Notes: a model not told the origin generated them from the letters alone. 64,000 bases of DNA from Lethocerus indicus (GCA_019843655.1 JACDQD010000011.1:15976604-16040603); one strand, 5' to 3'. Counted from the first letter of the stretch, positions 1 through 16,519 are shown. Numbers and translations are program-made.

Positions 1-10
1 ATAGGCTTAC

Positions 11-13
<3 letters not shown>

Positions 14-59
<46 letters not shown>
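14..59. repeat. (TA)n microsatellite
   Basis: An uninterrupted TA tract of about 46 bases. It is the first of about a dozen similar tracts in the window. Confidence 0.9.
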
Positions 60-61
<2 letters not shown>

Positions 62-3000
62 GAGATATAATAAGGTGACCCAGAATAGGAAGTACAGCTA
101 TTGACATCTGTTGTCCATAAATGTTTCGTCGAGTTAATAACTGGTCTATCTTGATGTCTATAAACATAAACCATGCACCCGTTTCGAACAAGTATTTAAA
201 TTCAAATGGATAAGTAATGGAACAATAAACATAATATCGTGAATTTTACTTAATTGTACTTAATGCGTTCGTTAGAAAATTAAGGATTAGATATCGAAAT
301 TTGTATCAACTTTTAGGCGTCGATTTTAATTTAATAGCTCGATATCTCAAAACCGGATTTGAAATAAACGAACGGCGATATTTTAATTTCCGGAACAATT
401 TTTTTTACGCGGATGAAATCTGCAAAATTAATATCTGTGGACACTTTTTTCTACTCGTTATTTCTTAGAAAACGCCTAACGACTTTTACACTTACGACTT
501 TCAATCTTTGAACTTTTATCTATTTTTGTTATCTTAGCTACATAATCCTCAGTCTTCTCAATCGTTCGGTAAACATCTTATCTCAGAATGGAATCTTCTG
601 TGTCATTTTGTTATCCTTCGTTCAAATATTACAGTAGAAATTCTCTACAATTCAGTACTGAAACGGAAGTAAGTCTTCAACGTGGAAGTATTACATGTTA
701 AGCTCGAATTAGATGTTTTGAATGCCTGATTCAGCGAGCAAGGCTTTGGTAAAATAATTTCGAGGACATTTATTAAACGCGTTATTTTTTAACATTTTTA
801 TGTTCATTTATGTGTAAATGAAATATCGGCGTCAGTAGTATTAATGGAAATCATGGATCCAGAGGAATTTTAAGCGTATTATTATTTAGCTTATTCTTAA
901 TTAATACTGTGTATAAATAAAGTGGCAGATATAGTCGATAAATTAGTGGCCATTTGACAGCCGAACTAATTTCTGGTTTCAAAAATGGCTCTTGAAACTG
1001 TACGACAATTCATCGGTAGCATATCTCCTCCGATTGCTGTTCAATATTAATAAATCGATAATCGATTCGTTTAATTAAACCCATAAACAATCGAATTGAG
1101 ACAATTTTATTTATTCATTCGGTACTCCAAAGTACATTAACCCAGTTAAAGTTGATATTCAAATTTGGGTCGATATTACGCTTATTTGTTTATGAGTACG
1201 TTTTTAATATAAAATTATTAAAATTTTTCGATCGAGTAATTTGTTAGTAAATTATTTATTGTTGTTTGAGTTTCTATATGTTTATTTCTTTTGGTGGCAT
1301 TGGGTAAAGTCACTTTTGTCGTTTCAGATTATTATTGTTTTGGTCTTACCTACCCTAGTTTATACAGTTAATTTTGTGTAACTATAAAACGTTATTGTAT
1401 CAGGGTGCCAAATATTACTCACGAATACTCACATCGGGATTTTTTGTCGTCAATAAAGTTATGCTCATTTTTTTTTAAATCCATATTTTCTAAAATTATC
1501 TAAGCTCAAATGACGCCCACCATTCTACCAGAATCTATTAAATCTATAATCTATTGACCGAAATGATTGGGACCGAAAAATAACATGGGTCAGGACATCG
1601 CCCGAAGTTCATAAATACATTTGAATATTATTTGAATTATTGATAACATACTCAATGATTCGATGAAATATTTTTGTTGAGTAGGTACGAGTAGATAAAT
1701 AAATTGTTTTGCTTTTATGCCCTTTAAAATTTGGCAACACCAAAAGGTCTTTCATTCAAGGCATCTCCTCATTCCGCCTTCACATATTGATATTATTCAG
1801 TTCTCAGTGATATTTTATAACTTTTGTGCCCTTCTTACGGAAGGTCCGAATAGACTATATTTAGAATAGTTGTTTATTCACAAATAATGATAACTCTATA
1901 TTTTTAGGTGAATGAAAAAAAACAAAAATCCAAATCGTTAGCAATATAAGTCCAGTGTTCTTTGGGTTACTTGAGCTTTGAGGGAAAACGTTTCAGAGAT
2001 AATGGAACAGTTGGCTACTGAAGAAGAAGAAGCGAGAAGCCGTTGAAATAATTATTTATGTAATTAGTCGTTCGGGCGAATCAAGTGCAGACTGGGGAGA
2101 ATAATATAGTTTTAGAATAAATACTACAAATCATTATATATGAAATAATATGTGTATGAAAATATAAAATATGTACGCTATTTCACTTAAAATTTACTTA
2201 CAGGTGGACAACGTTAAATGAAAAGTAATGGATATTTGGGCAGACGGTAGAATGCCGACACCCTTCAGTGTTTAACGTACTAGGAATATTAAGCTGAATG
2301 ATAATAACAAAACATTATTATCGCATATAAAAAACTGTGGGGAAATAGAGCCGGTTCTTTGACTTTGAGTCCTCCAATAAGAAAACAATGAACGTCCTTC
2401 AAGTTTTTTGCAGTCAGAAGATATTGACAAAAAAAAATTGATTCCGATTAAAAACCGCATAAAAACTGGCCTATCGGAAAAATGAAGCTGTTGCACCTTA
2501 CGTGGAATCCTTGGAATTATGATCAGTTGTTTAATTACTAATTAACATCAATGATATACAACTATTAGTTATTTCTAAGTATATTTTTATCAAATAACTT
2601 TATTAAACAGCATCCTATATATATATATATATAAATCCATAGTCCCTGGAATCCATGGAAATTACCTAGAAGATATTCGAATATGTGCGTGAGGCTGTAC
2701 AGAGAGAATAAATAAACATGCAACAATATTAGGGCTTGTTTTTAAAATCTCTGACTGAACCCAACAGCCAGCTACCGATAACGCTGTATCGGTATTTATA
2801 TTGCGATTAAGGAGAGCGTATACCGATAAATGGGTTATCAGTTTTCTCCAATTTCCTCGCCAGATGCATCCATCTGGCCGCTACACTACAATTCGAAAAT
2901 CAATTACATTATACTTCAATTTGGGAGCTCAAACCCCATTGAATACTGTCGTATGCATTCTGAATCTACAACTACCGACCAGAATCGCCTTGATAATTTT

Positions 3001-5770
3001 AACTTCAATGCATTCTAATTAGGGGACTGAAAGATTACAATATTTGTGCATTAGATATTCGGGCAATTCAAAGTCATCATTTACAGAAACCAGTGCAGTT
3101 ATCAAAAGGACAGTGGGCAGTATAAGTTATTTAAACCTAAGTATATTTCATCCTATTTCCTGATTACTGTACCAGTATGTATTTGATGGTCTACTTTACC
3201 GTGATACCATCTAATTTCTGTATATCCGTCTCACGTTTTCTGCAGCCTGCGTAATAGAAAACGCCGATACTTGTTTATACTGACGCGCGTTGGGTAAAAA
3301 AAGGGTTGTTATCTGTAATTGTTAATAAACCTCATTAATGATGAGATATGGACTGTTGTCGACAGTTTTGATGGAACAGCGAACGCGGAGATTAATTCCC
3401 GTCTATACTATTTTATAAACTATTAACGTATTTGGAATACCTGTTTTGTGGTCTGCGACGGGTCGGAATAATCCGAATAAGCCGAGATAATCCATTTCAA
3501 TTCCATATATAAGCATAATTTATAGGGAAATTTCAAACCACATTTTTCTTTCACATTTTTTTGACCGGTGACGTTGTCAGTACAGAGAACGGAACAGTTT
3601 CAAACTAAGGAAACCGGTTCGCAAATTCACGAGATATCTAATTTTATGAATAATCGGATGGGTCATGGAAACATTGTGCGTCATACGATAGGGACGTATC
3701 GTACCGTCAGATAAAACCGGGGGCTGAATCACAGTCAGTTCGTCTGACGGCTTTCGTCGTTAAGTAGAACACGTCATCAGAGCGGTAACATATATATAAG
3801 ACTTCAACAAAGCGATGTTTTCGACTGGAGTTCTCCATAATATTAAAACAATACGGGTATATTAGACGGCCACATGTGTAAATTGTCACGGGAAAGGTTA
3901 AAATTAATGAGACAACCGTTGAACAATATTTTTTAAAAACAATTGTATTAGTTATGAAAGGTCTCGGAGGAAGGGTTTAATAATTGAATAATAATACGGA
4001 AATATGGTTCAGAGCACGACCGTCAACTGAGACCAGCGTCCGGTCTATAACTCCTTTATTTCGTTATCCGTTTACACATTATAATACCGTAGGGTGCGGG
4101 ATGTGGCTGAACGCAGCTATTCGGGTAAATACACTCAAAGATGGCCCTTCGAATTGCCGCCGGTATTCGCTCGATAAATGGATAAGTCAATTAATTGTTG
4201 TCCGCAACTCGAGTTGGTGGACAACTCGAGCGTTCTTAAAATAGCTCTATAAGACGTTAGATTCCCAAATGGACGTGGCGAGATGCAGATTTATCTGACG
4301 TCTAGAGAACAATAGGTCAGACGTGATTACACTTCGGGGACGCCGTCCTAGAGGAAAAAGTCTCAGCTCGACTGAGATATCGCGCTATAAATATTTGGCA
4401 AGATTGAAAGTTTGGGCACGCCACAACCCTTTGGAAGCTCGTCTTTTCAATTAGCGAAATAAATTAGTGAAATATTTCCGAAACTAAATGAAAAAACACG
4501 TTTATAAAAAGTAATTGACCGACGCGTACTAATATATCTCTCGTTTGGCTTATTCAAAAATGTTGGAGCCCGAGTGCTTATCCTCCCGGAATAATTACTT
4601 CACTGCGCCTGATGTTACCGACTTGAAAAATGTACGCAGTCATAAATAGGTTGATGATAAGAATAAAAACACTATTTTTATTTTTATTGGCGTTAATCGA
4701 ACAGTTAAACTATTAAAATTACCAACAAACCTGTTGGTGATTTTATACCGGTGGAATTTCCTCTTTGGCCTCTCCTACGAAATGATCTCTTGGAAAACAC
4801 TTTCTGTTTGTCACTGTCGGCCTCTTAGTGCCTCTTCTTGGCCGGGAACAGATTTTAGGCCGGAGGAAAGCCACAATGTGCTACAAAATGTGACACGCTT
4901 ATATTAGAGAAGTATTTTTTTTAATAAAAAATAATAATATAATAAATGAGAACTAATTAATCACTTCAGATTGGGATCCTTCACACACGGTAGGCGCTTG
5001 ACATTGATAAGACTCTAAGGGTGATCTGAAAATGGAACCGGTTAAGCAAAATCCTCTTCAATATTATTGAGTTCGTATAATTAAAAGCCTTTTTCGAGAA
5101 GTTAACTTGCCCCTTTTGTATTAGGGTTCGGTGCAATAAACTCATTTTCTGCCTACCTATCTTAAAATATATTCGGCTTTTCCCCATTCTCAGTACAAAA
5201 CACACACATCATGAGTCCGATGAAATAACTGGACCCACCCACACTCACAAATGGCTCACAATGAGGACTTTACAGCACGCTAGCAAATAAAATTATGATG
5301 AAAATGTAACGAATAATATCGGATGCTGTAATTGAAATCAAGTCCCTGTATACAGTGCAAATACCGCAATACTTTAAAACGTATTTACTAGAGGAAACAA
5401 TGAATTACTACAGGAGCAAACATTAGAAACTATATACAAGTCGAGCTTTAATGTGAATTTCCGAAAATGATAAAAAAAGAAGACCGAAAAGACAAAATGT
5501 TCCGTTTTGTACAAATACTCTAGAGACTCAAACCAAACCAACTTGGAAATCGTGACGAACGAAAAAAGCTCCTAGACAAAAGGTCTTAAACAGAGTCATC
5601 AGTCATTATTATGGCTTTTTTTTCAACACTGAGAAGAAAACAATTGTATTATAACTGATCAGGTGACTTGTTCCACTCGTTGAGAGAATTACGTTGTGCA
5701 ATCGTGCTCTCGAATCTCATAGTGGGAATACTTGAGCGATCAAAAGAGAAGGAAAACCGGCCGGTCCGCC
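60..5770. other. No gene recognised (5.7 kb)
   Basis: AT-rich sequence with only short open frames (up to 86 codons) and no splice-supported exon. A fragment near 3437-3470 resembles one end of the hairpin repeat described at 29735-29835. No RNA gene was recognised. Confidence 0.5.
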
Positions 5771-5773
5771 TAC

Positions 5774-5872
5774 CTGCTGTACCTGGTGTACCTGGTGTAC
5801 CTGGTGTACCTGGTGTACCTGGTGTACCTGGTGTACCTGGTGTACCTGGTGTACCTGGTGTACCTGGTGTAC
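5774..5872. repeat. 9-bp minisatellite, about 11 copies
   Basis: The unit CTGGTGTAC is repeated about eleven times almost without change. Because the unit is a multiple of three, frames on both strands stay open and give VPG or PGT repeats that imitate elastin or collagen. No signal peptide, splice site or homologous flank supports coding. Confidence 0.92.
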
Positions 5873-6112
5873 CCAATTTGTCACCAGAGTTCAATTTGTA
5901 ATGAAATGTGATCGGCGATAACGTTATATAGGACCAAACAATAAGCGAGCGGAGACAGATGATTAGAAGAGTTATGAAAACAAGAAATGGAGAAAATGTG
6001 AACGCTTTGAGAGCATTCCTAAAAAAAAACCTCTAATGAAACAGTGTTTTAACAGTGCAGGCAGGTGGGACTTAACTGCAGCCAACGTGTTTAAGTGACT
6101 CATTAGCGCGTT

Positions 6113-6869
6113 CAACGAACTTTAGTTAAGTACATTTCCGCACCACCATCAGGGGGCGCTAGTTTATCGGTGCAAGTGCACCCAACGAACTTTAGTTAAG
6201 TACATTTCCGCACCACCCTCAGGGGCGCTAGTTTATCGGTGCAAGTGTACCCAACGAACTTTAGTTAAGTACATTTCCGCACCACCCTCAGGGGGCGCTA
6301 GTTTATCGGTGCAAGTGCACCCAACGAACTTTAGTTAAGTACATTTCCGCACCACCCTCAGGGGGCGCTAGTTTATCGGTGCAAGTGCACCCAACGAACT
6401 TTAGTTAAGTACATTTCCGCACCACCCTCAGGGGGCGCTAGTTTATCGGTGCAAGTGCACCCAACGAACTTTAGTTAAGTACATTTCCGCACCACCCTCA
6501 GGGGGCGCTGGTTTATCGGTGCAAGTGCACCCAACGAACTTTAGTTAAGTACATTTCCGCACCACCCTCAGGGGGCGCTAGTTTATCGGTGCAAGTGCAC
6601 CCAACGAACTTTAGTTAAGTACATTTCCGCACCACCCTCAAGGGGGCGCTAGTTTATCGGTGCAAGTGTACCCAACGAACTTTAGTTAAGTACATTTCCG
6701 CACCACCCTCAGGGGGCGCTAGTTTATCGGTGCAAGTGCACCCAACGAACTTTAGTTAAGTACATTTCCGCACCACCCTCAGGGGAGCGCTAGTTTATCG
6801 GTGCAAGTAGCGCCCCCTGAGTGTGCTGCGGAAATATACTTAACTAAAGTTCGTTGGGTGCACTTGCAC
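6113..6869 (+). repeat. Satellite array A, about 70-bp unit, ~10 copies plus an inverted end unit
   Basis: The unit runs through CAACGAACTTTAGTTAAG, then a CCGCACCACCCTC block, then GGGGGCGCTAGTTTATCGG and GTGCAAGTGCACC, with a period of 69-70 bp. Copies differ by single bases and by the length of the G run. The last unit (about 6809-6869) is in reverse orientation, so the array ends in an inverted repeat. The right flank carries a small hairpin, GAGGATGCCC then AAAAACATCC, which recurs beside array B and at 29600. Arrays B to E share the unit. Confidence 0.93.
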
Positions 6870-6870
6870 A

Positions 6871-7826
6871 ATACAAGTGACAGTGTATTGAGGATGCCCA
6901 AAAACATCCAAAGTTGCCTAAGCTAATTTCATAGGAGTACTTACTATGTTACTATCCGGTTTACCATTGTAATCCCTAACATTGCGAACAATACAAGTTT
7001 ATTTAGCCTTAATACCCATGTACATAAATATAGAAAGGTCCGTGGGTCGATATACAGGAACAAAATGTGTACTATGTATATTCGACGAAAAATAAAATAT
7101 TTGCATAGGAGTACATTGAACACATCTGATCTTTCAGCAATCCTCGCAGACCCACAAATAATCCTTTTAAAATTATCATTATTTATTTCCAACAGCAATA
7201 TCTCGCGATTCGTGGAACTTGGCATTCGTGTGCAGGTTTGCAAGAAAGAAGTCTTAAATTCTACGCAAGACCATACCAAAATTTAATACTCCATATTTCA
7301 TGTACCTTAAACTAAAAGTATTATCTTCGGGCTATAATTTTTAGATAAACTACATAAATTGCGTTTTTAGTTATAATGTATTTGTGCGCATAAATTATTT
7401 CTTTCTCTGTTGTTAAGTGCGCTCATATTCGGGATGCGATAATAAGACACTTTTAAAACAAATTATCAATAAATAAATAAATCGCCGTCGATTGCATTTA
7501 TATTGCTTTTTGTGGATTGTCCGGCCGAACGCGAAAGGCCTTCGTATCGTGTGTCCTTTCTGTTGAGAGTTCCCGAACGTAATTTCAACAAAATTGAGAT
7601 CCGATGTCAAAGTCGGCGCGTTCGTGCCGTTTGATTTTGATTTAGGCCCTGTCGAAAACAATAAACAGTTAATTTTGCGCACACATTCCGGTTTCGAGGG
7701 CCTCCTTATCTGGGCCTTTTGGATTGTTTTCGAGAGGTTTAATTGCTCAGTCTCCCTAGAAACAATCGGGCAATTGTTTAATCGAATAATCGAAAGACGG
7801 CCGATAATTTGCCACTTTACATACCC
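6871..7826. other. Upstream region of the first cathepsin gene; no gene seen
   Basis: About 950 bases with short open frames on both strands (up to 111 codons). None has recognisable protein similarity or splice context. The hairpin GAGGATGCCC/AAAAACATCC at about 6890-6915 is the right flank of array A. Confidence 0.45.
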
Positions 7827-7991
7827 TATAAATAATCCGGACCGAGATTATGATGTTACTTGTCAGAACGTGACGGGTGAGTAGTATTCAATTTCACGAT
7901 ATCAATTTTCATCCATGTTCCTGCGAACAACCGATTTACGTTCAAATTTATTTTAATTTAAAGGGAAATAACTTTCTAGGAACCAGCAACA
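7827..7991 (+). promoter_or_regulatory. Core promoter and 5' UTR intron of cathepsin A1
   Basis: A TATAAA box at 7827-7832 lies about 35 bases before a TTGTCAG initiator-like site near 7865. A short leader exon ends at 7876 before GTGAGT (7877-7882). The matching acceptor TTTCTAG ends at 7979, leaving 12 bases before the ATG at 7992. The same TATA, short leader exon and 5' UTR intron plan recurs in the other subfamily A genes. The transcription start is inferred. Confidence 0.65.
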
Positions 7992-9819
<1,828 letters not shown>

Positions 9820-9869
9820 TTCTACCCTAATAAATAAACCTACAAAAAAATCGTCTACAATAAAGATTT

Positions 9870-10394
9870 AGGGGAATAACATTCGTGTTTTCGCTCTATT
9901 TCCCCGTGGGCATTTCTTTATACGAATATATTCTGATTGTCCAAGAATGTATGTGCACTTTCCTTTTTCCTCATTTTTATGCCTGTCATCAATATCCCTC
10001 TACGAGATCAGTTCAAAATTTTAAAGAACCAGTCGCCTGGAAGAATTTGAACAAGATATGCACTTATCGTTTTGTGATTCTGACATAAACTCAGTTCTGG
10101 GACCATCCCTAAAGCCTGTATTGTCAATGGCTTAGAACTTTTTTAGTCTAATATGTTCTTTGATTGTTTTGTATGTAGGCGGTAGTTAATAAGATTAGGG
10201 GCTGCGGGGTGACAGCTCCAATACAGCGATGCACCTCTGGTGTCCCTTGGCCAGAATCTAATCTAAGTTCTCGAGTTTTTATTATGTAACCTTCGCTTTA
10301 TATACGCATAATATTCCTCGTGTTTATCTCTTCGAACTGATAAGGGCTTCTGATGTCACTACTTGGTATTTCATGAAACATTAAGTAGCACACT
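9870..10394. other. Intergenic DNA downstream of cathepsin A1
   Basis: No gene is recognised. A second AATAAA lies at 9859-9864, so the A1 transcript may end just inside this stretch. Confidence 0.4.
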
Positions 10395-10800
10395 CGCCCG
10401 ATCTCTTTAATAGTATCCGTTCGACTTCAATTGAAAACGCATGCTGAATGAAAACGGTAAAAATGCATCGGAAGCTAACAAAAATTCATGTTCAGTGTAT
10501 GGTGATGAGGCCTTAAAAGAGCGCCAGTGTCAAAACTGGTTCGCTAAATTTCGTTCGGGTTATTTTCCGCTAAAAGACCAGGAACTCTCTTTATCCAGTT
10601 GAAGTCGATGACGATCAAATAAAGTCCATAATCGATACCGATCGTCATAGTACAACACGGTAGACAGCAGAGAAGCAAAATGTATCCATGCATACATGCA
10701 TTGAAAACCATTAGAAACATCTTAGGTATGAAGAAATGCTCTATATATGGATACCTCATAACCCGCGAATTGGGAAAATACTTAATTATTCAGTTTCAAC
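10395..10800 (+). pseudogene. Mariner-type transposase remnant (N-terminal half)
   Basis: Reading + strand frames gives pieces of a mariner transposase in the right order: ENGKNASEA, then VYGDEAL, CQNWFAKFRSGYFPLKD, then after a frameshift VEVDDDQIKSIIDTDRH and STTR followed by a stop. A further diverged piece (LGMKKCSIYGYL, TRELG) fits the linker after the helix-turn-helix region. Frameshifts and stops make it inactive. I saw neither a catalytic DDD domain nor terminal inverted repeats here. It lies between cathepsins A1 and A2. Confidence 0.75.
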
Positions 10801-11330
10801 CCAATAAACACCCGTCGACCGGTATGCTTGTATCAACAAAAAATTATGCATCCTCAGCGATACATTATGCAGAGTCATAGAAAAAAGTATTTGAATTTGG
10901 CCAGAATCTAAGGATGTGAGAAATATTAAATGCCCTAAAACAGTTGTTGTTTCAGTTAGCATATTATACATGAAGAGGCCAAATGTCTTAGCTCAGTTCA
11001 CGTTCGTGAAGTCAATCCGTTTTATAAAAATTGCGAGAAAAGCAATAGGGAAACAGTAGCAATAAAATAAGTAGCGGAATGAAGTTTTGTTGCACTGGAT
11101 TGCCTGTCATGCCCGTGCAAATTGACTTTTGATGAGTCCAGAATTCTTGACATAGGAGGGAACGTCTACAAGCGAAAATTAAACAGGTATTGTCTAAACA
11201 ATAACATACTGATTTCCGCAAATAGCAATTCTGATCCAATAATCTGCCTAGCTATATCTAACGCGTTTGTATCTGACTAGGCGCCTTATAATTATTATTA
11301 TATAATAATATATATAGTATATATAATAAT

Positions 11331-11333
11331 ATA

Positions 11334-11376
<43 letters not shown>
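11331..11376. repeat. (TA)n microsatellite
   Basis: A TA tract, pure from 11342, preceded by TAATA-type degenerate sequence. Confidence 0.85.
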
Positions 11377-11378
<2 letters not shown>

Positions 11379-12732
11379 GGTGTATTCGGTTGCCAGAGCG
11401 TTGCCACCGTTCAAAATCAAAGTCAACCAAAAAAAATTGGAAAAAAAGGTATTATTTGACAGCTCACAGTCCCGAGAGTCGGTAAGTGTCTTTGTTTAAT
11501 CAAAATTTAATTGATTCAAACGTCTATTATCCCGTCAGTCCATTGTCCCGGCAATAGCAAGTGCCCGAATGTTTGAAGAATGTTCGCGATATAATTTTTT
11601 TCAAGTAGCGACAAGACCAAGTGTTTTTATGATCCCGTATTGACAGCCAGAAGAATATTGGATTATCGTTTAATATTCAACAGTTCCGTTTAGTTCGCCC
11701 GTCTAATTAATTTAAATCCAAGATATAATCACCTTCTCGCATTTGTTTGGCTGAAATAAAACGGACAGTTCTGATTACATAAGACAAAATTTTGCGTAAC
11801 GGGTGTCAAACAGGCGAGTGGAGTCAGAAAATCATACAAGTTATTATACAATTTAAAAATTCCATTTATAACTTTAAACCAATTCAATTTTATTCCGCTG
11901 AAAACCTGTTTTAATATATCGCAGCAACAATTGTAGATTTAGTTGTCTATATATATATATACCATCCAAGCTAAGCATTAAACTTTTGGCTTTAAGCTAA
12001 CCCCTGCATTACTGTATTGCCGCATGTACTAAGGTTGGCGCTATACTGAAACCGGTTAACCGATTTTTTTATTTTTATTCTATGTAACAAATACACCATT
12101 TATAATTATATTTAGTGACAGTGCGGTTTGATACACAAATGTACCAATCACGGAGAACCGACCCATTGATGGTACTCCTGCTCCAGCCCTTACTGGACAC
12201 TGTGGAAGTCACGTGGACATTTCCTGTTGAAGCGGCGCTCGGTATTTTCTTGAAGGCGATGCGAGGAAATCTGTTGAATCATAGGATTGGAGCGGTGGGA
12301 CAGATTTGAATTGAAGGATTCGTAACGGGAAGCTGCAAATTCGCCGACGGGTTTACCGATGGGCACAAAATGCGAGTGCTGAGAGAACAATGATGTTCTC
12401 TCGATAAAGTAAATTCTACCGAAGCCGGCACCGGTTTTTAAACTGTCTACAGAGTTTAGTTTGAGTTAGCGAGCTTTCGTCGCGCTGACGATTGAACCGT
12501 AATTCTCATTACCGTCAGTTTGCTACTAATTAGCGTCAGCTCTACGCCTTACCAAAGACAAAGAAGTGGCCTGAACCAGATTCAATTGGCATGACCTAAC
12601 AGAATTCCATAGAACTCCATGACACGTCATACTAAAATATCAATACACCGAAAATGAATAGGCGAATATATGCCAACTAAATACAGATGTCTGGTACTTG
12701 TATAGCCAAGTAGAAGTTTTTGTTCACACGTA

Positions 12733-12828
12733 GGCACTGACCGTGACCTCAAGATCCCGACAGTCGAAGAAGTCGCTAAATCTCGGCTCCTGAAGTTCCA
12801 CTCCCGCCTTTCTCCTCGTCATGAACCG
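12733..12828 (+). pseudogene. Jockey-type LINE fragment (ORF2 C-terminal part)
   Basis: About 95 bases match 31240-31320 of the LINE insertion in cathepsin B1 (shared stretch GAAGTCGCTAAATC, then TTCCACTCCCGCC). The readable piece includes DLKIPTVEEVAKSRLLKFHS. It is an isolated fragment without a poly(A) tail. Confidence 0.6.
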
Positions 12829-14032
12829 TGACTATCACAACAGATTTCCTCAAATCCTGCACGAAAGGATATATAAGGAAACGTCTACGAAGGTTATGAA
12901 TATAATTACGAATGTGACGCTACTGACTGTATCAATCAGAACACACAGTGTCATACGCTGTAAAACTGGTCTATTTAATATTGAGTGTCCGCCGACTTTG
13001 TGGGCGGTTCGTCCGATTGGTATCAGTGGGAGTCTAACTTTCATATTATCCGCTCACTGGTTCTCTAAAATTGATGTCAGCGCTAATTTCTTCCGCTTTA
13101 TCGTAGGCTCGATATTACCTTTGGTGTCTGTCGGTTGACTCCTTCTCTGAAGGGCGAATCCTCGGGAATAACCTTTCTTCGGGCGTGTTCAACTTCTCGC
13201 CTTCGGTGGCCTCCAATAACGACATTCCGCTCGCTCAGGTTCGACTGTACCGGTTGGAGGATGGCCGACAGCCCGCGATTCCCTAACCTGGCCCAGATTG
13301 CCAGCCAACAGAAGTAATTTCGAATGTGGCCTCTCTATATATAAATACGGCGGCTATATTTATACATTGAAGTCGACACGAAAGGGCTGGCAACTAAATT
13401 TACCTTCTACTAAAGTACTCTCAGTTGAACACCCTTTTATAAAAGACCACTATTCCTTACACTGATATAAACCAGCCATCGTATATTATAATATACGATA
13501 TATTTGTAACATATATGTTACAAATCTTTTCGCCGATTGTTTTGCCTAGTACAGACAAGAGTGAGAATGTCCTATATAGGCGTTGGGGTCCCCACCTTCC
13601 GGATGAACCTGAGCAGGCCAACATTACAGGGAGTTTCTAGGCATTTACTGAAAAGGATATTTATCAGTACCTACTACAATTATATAGGCCGCGGAAGAAA
13701 TTTACTAGACACTCAGGAACACGAACTAAACTGACAGTATACTAGAACATACTTACAATTAAGACTGACTTCCGAACATTTGAAAACAGTTTATTGCGTT
13801 AATTCTACAAATATTCTCATTCTTGAATACAAGGCTGGTATATACGGTCGGGTGTCTAGGAAGATTAGATCTATATTAACCGAAAAATCACCACGTTTAT
13901 CGATGAGTCAAACACTGTAGATTAATTAAATTAAATATTTTATGTGCCCACCGAATGATACGTGAGGATACAACAGTGGGGCGGGTTCAAAAATCAATAA
14001 TAATTAAAAATATGCCGATTTTATATTATGTT
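12829..14032. other. Intergenic DNA, no gene recognised
   Basis: Open frames of 60-105 codons occur on both strands (for example 12821-13138) but match no family I recognise and lack splice context. The last part, from about 13920, is the 3' flank of cathepsin A2 and is clearly similar to the 3' flank of cathepsin A4 (22835-22993). Confidence 0.45.
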
Positions 14033-14082
14033 TTTATTGAGAATTTAGGACAGATTTCCGAAACCAAAGTGCCTAGACCAGT

Positions 14083-15507
<1,425 letters not shown>

Positions 15508-15882
15508 GTTTCTCTTGTTCTATAGAGGAGACCAAAATATAAATTAAGCGCATATTCACCGTGTACTGCTTACTTTGCATTTATATTTCGGTGTTTACGT
15601 GTTATTGACTTTTTAATCCACACTGGGCTTAACTTTAATATTTCAAAAGTTATTAAATTAGTTTAATATTAATCGTTTACTATTAAATGTATTTGCCGAT
15701 TATAAACTAAAATGTTTAAATATACTAATTAAATGTTATTAATATTTGTTTATATTGACGCAAAACAACAAATAGCAAATGTATTGAAATAGCGAAAGGA
15801 ATGTATTTGTAAAAACAGATATTAGACTTACCAGGCTGCAACTGGAGTGGGTTGCCATCACCGCCAGTGTCCATAATTTATA
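15508..15882 (-). promoter_or_regulatory. Core promoter and 5' UTR intron of cathepsin A2
   Basis: On the minus strand TATAAA lies at 15882-15877. A leader exon ends at 15832 before GTAAGT. The 5' UTR intron (15831-15520) ends in CTCCTCTATAG, and 12 bases follow before the ATG at 15507. The plan matches A1, A3 and A4. Confidence 0.65.
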
Positions 15883-16189
15883 CCGTTCTTCTAAATTTTG
15901 ATATGACAAAAAAAAGCGATATACTATGATTTGAACTGCTATCACCTTTATTGCAATGATTTCTATTTTTATCGGTGTTAAAAACGATAAACATGTCTAT
16001 AAATATAAATATCAATCTGGTCTAACAAATAATTACCATCTAGTATTTGAGATAGAATGATTATGTTAGATATTTTCTTAAATTTTAACTATTATTTTAA
16101 TTATCATCCTGATAGGACTGATATATATAAGTAATCAAAATTTTAACTTTGGAATTCATTTTATTTTACTAAAATAGAAACTTTAATTA

Positions 16190-16310
16190 TTAATCTACTA
16201 TATATTCACCGATATTATCAACAACTTTCTGCCACTTTTCCGGCAAAATTTCGATTTCCCTCTTGAAGAACTCCTCATGAGCAAAATACATCTTATCAAA
16301 TTGTCGATTA
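16190..16310 (-). pseudogene. Mariner transposase remnant (C-terminal end)
   Basis: Minus-strand reading gives YFAHEEFFKREIEILPEKW, then QKVVDNIGEYIVD and a stop at 16192-16190. This is the typical end of mariner transposases (an EKWQKV block, then a GEY block). Only about 40 codons are left. It lies between the cathepsin A2 promoter and a cathepsin exon relic. Confidence 0.7.
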
Positions 16311-16323
16311 CTTTTGGGTACAC

Positions 16324-16326
<3 letters not shown>

Positions 16327-16365
<39 letters not shown>
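16327..16365. repeat. (TA)n microsatellite
   Basis: Pure TA tract of about 39 bases between the mariner remnant and the cathepsin relic. Confidence 0.85.
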
Positions 16366-16369
<4 letters not shown>

Positions 16370-16379
16370 TGGTAGAGGT

Positions 16380-16515
16380 TGGGAAAGTGACCCACAAAGT
16401 ATCTATTTGCAGGTCTTCAAGTACTTGAGGTATTTGGCTTACTTGTTGGAGCAGTCGACAGACCAAGTTCTGTCCCCTGCTGGGGGAGACCAATTTATGT
16501 CCCTCTCCAAGTTAT
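16380..16515 (-). pseudogene. Cathepsin L exon-4 relic
   Basis: On the minus strand 16510-16447 aligns with exon 4 of subfamily A: TTGGA...GGGACA, then TTGGTCTC, CAG, GACAGAACTTGGTC, then TCGACTGCTCC, i.e. the block [13 protein letters not shown] with small indels that break the frame. The weaker part 16446-16380 may match the KDNGG region. No other exon of this copy was found, so it is a decayed duplicate, about 500 bases beyond the A2 promoter. Confidence 0.7.
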
Positions 16516-16519
16516 TATA

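Noticed and set aside
5649..5901. Open frames on both strands with VPG or PGT repeats, resembling elastin or collagen
   Set aside because: They are produced by the 9-bp minisatellite; there is no signal peptide, no splice context and no conserved flank.
6113..6869. Satellite array considered as a CRISPR array
   Set aside because: The whole unit is repeated with no unique spacers, and the sequence is eukaryotic.
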